Assembly: GCA_002772705.1 (NCBI GenBank)
Contig: PFDH01000060.1
Span: forward strand, 1 to 15,888
Direction: 5' to 3'
Origin: Candidatus Pacebacteria bacterium CG10_big_fil_rev_8_21_14_0_10_44_11
Lineage (GTDB): Bacteria; Patescibacteriota; Microgenomatia; UBA1400; PJMF01
Length of the DNA: 15,888 bases
Position 1 is the stretch's first letter. Each line of letters starts with the position of its first letter. Both the position numbers and the translations under genes were made by a program. Below, in pieces: positions 12,311-15,888 of the stretch. Under the pieces are notes generated by a model. The model was not told the origin of the DNA. It did not search any database and worked only from the letters and a program-made list of their open reading frames with translations.

Positions 12311-13210
12311 ATGTCTACAACTGGTATTCACATTTCGCTCTCGGCTGAACCGATCGCCCATCTAGGCGACTTTGCCATCACCAATTCCATGTTTACCAGT
12401 CTTGTCGTCAGTCTACTCTTGGTTGCCTTTGCTCTTGTTGTCAACAGAAGTCTAAAAAAGACTGAGCATCCATCAGGATTACAAAACTTTGCCGAGTGGT
12501 TAGTTGAATCACTCTTCAATCTAGTTTATGGTGTGACTGGTGATTTAAAAAAGGCTCGGCTTTTTTTCCCAATTATTGCCACTTTTTTTATCTTCATTCT
12601 GCTCAATAACTGGTTGGGGCTAGTTCCTGGTGTCGGTACGATCATGACTCCGCTGAGTGAAACCGTTGAGAAAGCAACTCAACTAGAATCTGGAGCCGCC
12701 TCACCAGAAAAGCCAGCATCAATTACTCAAATTGAAGAAGCAAAGCTGTTAGAAACAGACATTAAGGCAGAAGAAACAGTGCTGGCTAAAATTAAAACGG
12801 GTCAACCCCAAGAACTGGTACCACTTTTTCGAGCCGGAACAGCCGATCTAAACACCACATTGGCGCTTGGTATCATATCTGTGATCTCGATTCAACTCTA
12901 CGGTTATCATTTTTCAAAACTTGGGTACTTCACCAAGTTTTTTAATTTTTCCAGCCCAATGATGTTTTACGTTGGCCTGCTGGAGCTGATTTCTGAAGTT
13001 TCTAAGGTGATCTCGTTTGCTTTCCGGTTATTTGGCAACATTTTTGCTGGAGAGGTTTTACTGGTGGTGATTAGCTCACTGACAGGTTTAATTGGCCCCC
13101 TGCCATTTTATGGTCTAGAAATTTTTGTCGGCTTTATTCAAGCCCTGGTTTTTGCAATGCTCTCATTAGTCTTGATGAACATGGCCAGCCTTGGTCATGA
13201 AGAGCATTAA
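12311..13210 (+). CDS. atpB: F-type ATP synthase subunit a
   Basis: This 299-aa membrane subunit forms the proton half-channels next to the c-ring. Helix 1 is at about 27-45, the next hydrophobic helices span 86-105, and the later pair lies at about 182-200 and 216-292. The essential arginine is Arg239 in the conserved FRLFGNIFAGE (238-248). TADLNTTLAL (177-186) is the usual start of the middle helices. Between VPGVGT and that motif there is a charged Glu/Lys/Ala-rich insertion at about 115-168, where most relatives have a loop of some 20 residues. By E. coli topology it would be outside the membrane. The ATG at 12311 is chosen over an in-frame TTG at 12284 that overlaps a -10 box. It is the first gene of the atp operon; no atpI precedes it. 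Confidence 0.95.
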   Translation: MSTTGIHISLSAEPIAHLGDFAITNSMFTSLVVSLLLVAFALVVNRSLKKTEHPSGLQNFAEWLVESLFNLVYGVTGDLKKARLFFPIIATFFIFILLNNWLGLVPGVGTIMTPLSETVEKATQLESGAASPEKPASITQIEEAKLLETDIKAEETVLAKIKTGQPQELVPLFRAGTADLNTTLALGIISVISIQLYGYHFSKLGYFTKFFNFSSPMMFYVGLLELISEVSKVISFAFRLFGNIFAGEVLLVVISSLTGLIGPLPFYGLEIFVGFIQALVFAMLSLVLMNMASLGHEEH

Positions 13211-13224
13211 ATTGTAGTACCTAT

Positions 13225-13239
13225 GCGTTGAAAAAACGC
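13225..13239 (+). repeat. Small hairpin in the atpB-atpE gap
   Basis: GCGTT (13225-13229) and AACGC (13235-13239) make a 5-bp GC-containing stem with a GAAAA loop. It stands 30 nt upstream of atpE in the 58-nt intergenic stretch, between the atpB stop and the strong atpE ribosome-binding site. It may protect or process the mRNA so that more subunit c is made. Confidence 0.35.
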
Positions 13240-13255
13240 CAGAAAAGTAATAAAA

Positions 13256-13262
13256 GGAGAGG
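13256..13262 (+). promoter_or_regulatory. Strong ribosome-binding site of atpE
   Basis: The purine run AAAAGGAGAGGAAA carries GGAGAGG at 13256-13262, six nucleotides before ATG 13269. It is the best Shine-Dalgarno in the window and fixes the atpE start. Strong initiation fits the need for several copies of subunit c per enzyme. Confidence 0.75.
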
Positions 13263-13268
13263 AAATAT

Positions 13269-13484
13269 ATGTCAGATGCATTCGCAGTTGCCTTTGTGAT
13301 GGGAATCGGGAGTATCGGTCCAGGTCTTGGAATTGGCTTGCTAGTTTCAAAAGGTCTTGAAGCCATTGGTCGTAACCCAGAAGCCGCCAGCAAAATTCAG
13401 ACTAACATGATTCTCGGAATTGCCTTTGCAGAAGCGATTGCCATTTACTGTTTAGTGGTGGCTCTCATTCTGAAGTTCGTATAA
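13269..13484 (+). CDS. atpE: F-type ATP synthase subunit c
   Basis: This 71-aa proteolipid makes up the rotating membrane ring. It is a hairpin of two helices (about 4-29 and 43-70) joined by the polar loop GRNPEA at 34-39. Helix 1 carries the glycine-rich packing motif (Gly12, 14, 17, 19, 21, 23). The ion-carrying carboxylate is Glu55 in AFAEAIAIY. The Ser/Thr that follows this Glu in sodium-dependent rings is Ala here, so coupling to protons is more likely than to sodium. The length is normal. It lies between atpB and atpF with its own strong Shine-Dalgarno. Confidence 0.96.
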   Translation: MSDAFAVAFVMGIGSIGPGLGIGLLVSKGLEAIGRNPEAASKIQTNMILGIAFAEAIAIYCLVVALILKFV

Positions 13485-13515
13485 AGATAACTACAAAACT
13501 AAGGAAAGAGACAGA

Positions 13516-14001
13516 ATGAATATCTCATTACCACAGATACTGTTTCAGATCGTCAACTTTTCAATTGTCTTAGGGGCACTTTGGTACCTGCTCTACAAGC
13601 CGGTCTTAAAAGTCTTTTCTGAACGAGCCAAACGGATTGAGGAAGGCCAGAAAGCCGCTCAAAAAGCGATTGAGCAACAAGAAAAGATTGATGAAATGAA
13701 GACCAAAACAACTCAGGATCTGAAAAAAGAATCGGCTAAATTGATGCAAACGGCTACTAAAGAAGCAGAAAATCAAAAAAACACTATTCTTGAAGAGGCT
13801 AAAAAGCAGGCAATCGTCGAAGTTGATCGAATAAAACAGCAATGGCAAGAAGAGCAAACTCAGCGAGTTCAACAAATTAACCAAAAGCTGGTCGAGGTAG
13901 TAATCGCTGCGAGTGAAAAAGTGATTGGTCAACAGCTGGACAAAAAAGCTCACTCCAAGTTGATCGACGCCGAACTCAATCAAGTACTACAGTCAATCTA
14001 A
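13516..14001 (+). CDS. atpF: F-type ATP synthase subunit b
   Basis: This 161-aa peripheral stalk subunit has one N-terminal membrane helix (about 6-26, ending in YLLYKPVLKVF) and a long charged helix from about 35 to 145 that should pair as a dimer. The heavy Lys/Glu/Gln content with regular hydrophobic residues is typical of the b coiled coil. Its length is close to the bacterial norm, so it has not absorbed any missing delta domain. AAGGAAAGAG at 13501-13510 is a good Shine-Dalgarno for ATG 13516. A single nucleotide separates its stop from the delta gene, so the two stalk components are probably translated together. Confidence 0.94.
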   Translation: MNISLPQILFQIVNFSIVLGALWYLLYKPVLKVFSERAKRIEEGQKAAQKAIEQQEKIDEMKTKTTQDLKKESAKLMQTATKEAENQKNTILEEAKKQAIVEVDRIKQQWQEEQTQRVQQINQKLVEVVIAASEKVIGQQLDKKAHSKLIDAELNQVLQSI

Positions 14002-14002
14002 G

Positions 14003-14434
14003 ATGAAAAAAGTTGAAGTTACCATCATTACCGCCAATAAACTGACAGCCAGTCAGAAAAAAGTTGTTCAACAAGCGCTGGCCTCAAAAATTAGCCTTGT
14101 TGAGATCAAAGAAGAGATAGACCCTGAGGTAGTAGGCGGGATAAAAATAAAGCTTGGTACTCAAATTTTTGACGCTACGGTGGCTGGCAAACTAGAAAAA
14201 CTTAAAAGTCTGCTACCAGAAATCCAGGTTACAACCGCTATCGAGCTTTCGGCCAATCAGCGAGTAAAAATTAGAAGTGCTTTAGAAAAAAAATACGGTT
14301 CGGTTGCCATCAGTGAGGTGATTGACCAAAAAATCATTGGCGGCGTCAAAATTGTGGCTGACTCTAAAGAATACGACGCCACAATCAAAGGAAAACTTGC
14401 GCGGCTCAAACAACAATTATTGCAAACAATCTAA
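14003..14434 (+). CDS. atpH: F-type ATP synthase subunit delta, atypical: two tandem C-terminal domains
   Basis: This 143-aa protein sits at the delta position of the operon but is shorter than the usual roughly 175-180 aa. It is an internal duplication. Residues 6-71 and 76-140 align with each other: a VT..TA strand, a (T/S)A(S/N)Q helix start, then ID..(V/I)(V/I)GG(I/V)KI, (F/Y)DAT(V/I) and GKL..LK..L. Each half matches the C-terminal domain of ordinary delta, which in E. coli reads AGVII..GD..IDGSVRGRLERL. The usual N-terminal six-helix domain, which holds the alpha N-termini on top of F1, is absent and is not fused to atpF or atpA. The assignment as delta is secure from position and the C-terminal motif. 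How the stalk contacts F1 without the missing domain is unknown. The gene starts 1 nt after atpF. Confidence 0.9.
   Translation: MKKVEVTIITANKLTASQKKVVQQALASKISLVEIKEEIDPEVVGGIKIKLGTQIFDATVAGKLEKLKSLLPEIQVTTAIELSANQRVKIRSALEKKYGSVAISEVIDQKIIGGVKIVADSKEYDATIKGKLARLKQQLLQTI
14018..14422 (+). repeat. Internal domain duplication within atpH
   Basis: The codons for residues 6-71 (14018-14215) and 76-140 (14228-14422) encode two homologous copies of the delta C-terminal domain. They are clearly related at the protein level, at roughly 40 percent identity by hand alignment, but diverged at the DNA level, so the duplication is old and under selection. The second copy is closer to ordinary delta in its VTTA start; the first has a two-residue insertion there. 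Confidence 0.8.
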
Positions 14435-14464
14435 AGGTGCGCCAAGCACAACAGAAATAATGTT

Positions 14465-15888
14465 ATGAAAAATGTTAACCAAGATTCAATCCAATCCGTC
14501 CTCTCAGAGTTAATTACCAACGCTAACCTGACAACTGCCCCAGAATCTGTTGGCACGGTTGTTTCTTTTGGTGACGGGGTGATGCAAGTCAAAGGCTTGA
14601 CAGACGTTCAGGCCGGAGAGTTGGTTGATCTTGGAAAAAATGAAATGGGTTTGGCTTTAAACTTGTCTAAAGAAACGACTGGTGTGGTTGCACTTGGCAG
14701 AGCTACTCATCTTAAAGCAGGCTCATTGGTAAAACGAACCGGTCAAATTTTATCCATTGGTGTTGCCGACACTATTTTGGGTCGAGTGGTGGACACCCTC
14801 GGACGCTCTCTAGACGGCAAAGCCGAAATCAAAGCCAAAAAAACGATGCGCTTAGAAAAAATTGCTCCAGGTGTAATGACCCGACAATCAGTCACTCAAA
14901 CCATGGCGACCGGCATTAAAGCCATTGATGCGATGATTCCAATCGGACGCGGTCAGCGTGAATTGATCATTGGTGATCGGGGAACCGGTAAAACTGCCAT
15001 CACTCTGGGCACAATATTGAATCAAGCTGATCAAGACATGATTTGTGTTTATGTCTGTATCGGGCAAAAACGGGCAGCTTTGGCTCAAACCATTCAAACT
15101 TTGACTGAACGTGGTGCCATGGAGTACACCACAATTGTGGCTGCCACCGCTTCAACTTCTGCCGCCGAACGGTTTTTAGCTCCGTATGCTGGCCAGGCTG
15201 TGGCAGAGTACTTCATGGAGCAAGGCAAGGATGTTTTAATCATTTTTGATGACTTAACCAAGCACGCTCAGGCTTACCGTGAAATTTCGTTGCTTTTGCG
15301 CCGTCCGTCAGGCCGTGAGGCCTACCCAGGTGACGTTTTCTATCTTCACTCCAGATTACTTGAGCGCGCGGCCAGACTGAACAAAGAGCACGGTGGTGGT
15401 TCAATTACCGCCTTGCCAATCATCGAAACCCAAGCTAACGACGTTTCTGCCTACATTCCAACCAACGTGATTTCAATTACCGATGGCCAGATTTACCTAG
15501 AAACTGATCTTTTCAACTCCGGGATGAAACCGGCCATTAATGTTGGTTTATCCGTTTCCCGGGTCGGCTCTGCCGCACAAATCAAAGCCACCAAACAAGT
15601 AGCTGGCACCATGAAACTGGATTTAGCTCAATACCGCGAACTCGAAGCCTTTGCCCAGTTTAGCTCAGACCTGGACGATAGAACCAAAGCTCAACTTAAT
15701 CGCGGCACCAAAGTCTATAACGTCCTGAAACAAGGTTGGGACCAGCCGCTCAAGATGGAAGAGCAGGTCGTGGTCATTTTTGCTGCTGTTAATGGCTACC
15801 TCGATACCGTTCAAACTGAAAAAATCCCGGAATGGGAAGCGCTGTACCTAAAGTATGTCCGCCAAATAGAGCGAAAGCTGTTAGCAGC
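14465..15888 (+). CDS. atpA: F-type ATP synthase subunit alpha (3' end beyond window)
   Basis: This open frame runs from ATG 14465 off the right edge (474 complete codons, no stop), covering all but about the last 30 residues of a normal alpha subunit. The N-terminal helix (DSIQSVLSELITN) is followed by a beta-barrel domain with VGTVVSFGDGV. The P-loop is GDRGTGKTA at 170-178; in nearly all alpha subunits the fourth residue is Gln, here Gly173. Other family motifs are IGRGQRELIIGD, FDDLTKHAQAYREISLLLRRPSGREAYPGDVFYLHSRLLERAA from residue 261, and VSRVGSAAQ with the arginine finger Arg366. It forms the alpha3beta3 head with beta, which is presumably encoded further right. No clear Shine-Dalgarno is seen in the 30-nt gap after atpH. 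Confidence 0.96.
   Translation, partial: MKNVNQDSIQSVLSELITNANLTTAPESVGTVVSFGDGVMQVKGLTDVQAGELVDLGKNEMGLALNLSKETTGVVALGRATHLKAGSLVKRTGQILSIGVADTILGRVVDTLGRSLDGKAEIKAKKTMRLEKIAPGVMTRQSVTQTMATGIKAIDAMIPIGRGQRELIIGDRGTGKTAITLGTILNQADQDMICVYVCIGQKRAALAQTIQTLTERGAMEYTTIVAATASTSAAERFLAPYAGQAVAEYFMEQGKDVLIIFDDLTKHAQAYREISLLLRRPSGREAYPGDVFYLHSRLLERAARLNKEHGGGSITALPIIETQANDVSAYIPTNVISITDGQIYLETDLFNSGMKPAINVGLSVSRVGSAAQIKATKQVAGTMKLDLAQYRELEAFAQFSSDLDDRTKAQLNRGTKVYNVLKQGWDQPLKMEEQVVVIFAAVNGYLDTVQTEKIPEWEALYLKYVRQIERKLLA

Noticed and set aside
13606..13983. 125-codon minus-strand open frame opposite atpF
   Set aside because: It is the antisense of a Lys/Glu/Gln-rich coiled coil, which yields Phe/Leu/Ser-rich shadow frames. 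atpF itself is unmistakable.
1..15888. Search for CRISPR arrays, insertion sequences, prophage, toxin-antitoxin pairs or integrase genes next to the tRNA
   Set aside because: No regularly spaced repeats, transposase or integrase motifs, or duplicated tRNA end were seen. The gene content is metabolic and housekeeping.

Overview
The window most likely comes from a small-genome member of the Candidate Phyla Radiation (Patescibacteria), probably Microgenomates-like. This is inference from gene content, not from a marker gene. It combines an archaeal-style polysaccharide cluster (GH15 glucoamylase, GH57 amylase, GT4 synthase), a transketolase split into two genes, a four-cysteine surface peptide of a type common in Patescibacteria, a LytR_C membrane protein, very tight gene packing and several apparently leaderless starts. 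Stop codons are mostly TAA and TAG. TGA is used once as a stop, and no reading frame needs it recoded, which argues against Gracilibacteria/SR1.

Layout. 1-174 is AT-rich and non-coding. 175-3194 (minus) holds a GH15 glucoamylase followed by a BadF/BadG-type sugar kinase, with a good promoter at 3227-3256. A small membrane-anchored Cys-rich protein (3326-3607, plus) is divergent from GH15 and overlaps the GH57 gene tail to tail by 8 bp. 3600-6106 (minus) is a two-gene operon: a glycogen-synthase-like glycosyltransferase and then a GH57 glycosidase. A 141-bp divergent control region with two inverted repeats separates it from the plus-strand operon transketolase N - transketolase C - L-lactate dehydrogenase (6248-8988). 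mutM (8990-9835, minus) runs convergently into ldh. A palindrome lies between mutM and a tRNA-Lys(TTT) gene (9930-10003). A 694-aa membrane protein follows, with a PilM/actin-like N-terminal region (tentative) and a LytR_C C-terminus. From 12311 to the right edge runs an F-type ATP synthase operon, atpB-atpE-atpF-atpH-atpA; atpA is cut by the window end.

How the genes fit together. The left 9 kb reads as a storage-polysaccharide to fermentation module: synthesis (GT4), breakdown (GH57, GH15), sugar phosphorylation (kinase), sugar-phosphate rearrangement (transketolase) and disposal of pyruvate and reductant (lactate dehydrogenase). The lactate dehydrogenase carries a Gly-Arg-His in place of the usual NAD-selecting Asp, suggesting NADP(H) use. 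The right part is energy coupling.

The most unusual observation is the ATP synthase delta subunit. It is only 143 aa and is built from two tandem copies of the C-terminal b-binding domain, with the usual N-terminal alpha-binding domain absent. The same operon has a roughly 50-residue charged insertion in subunit a and a Gln-to-Gly change in the alpha P-loop.
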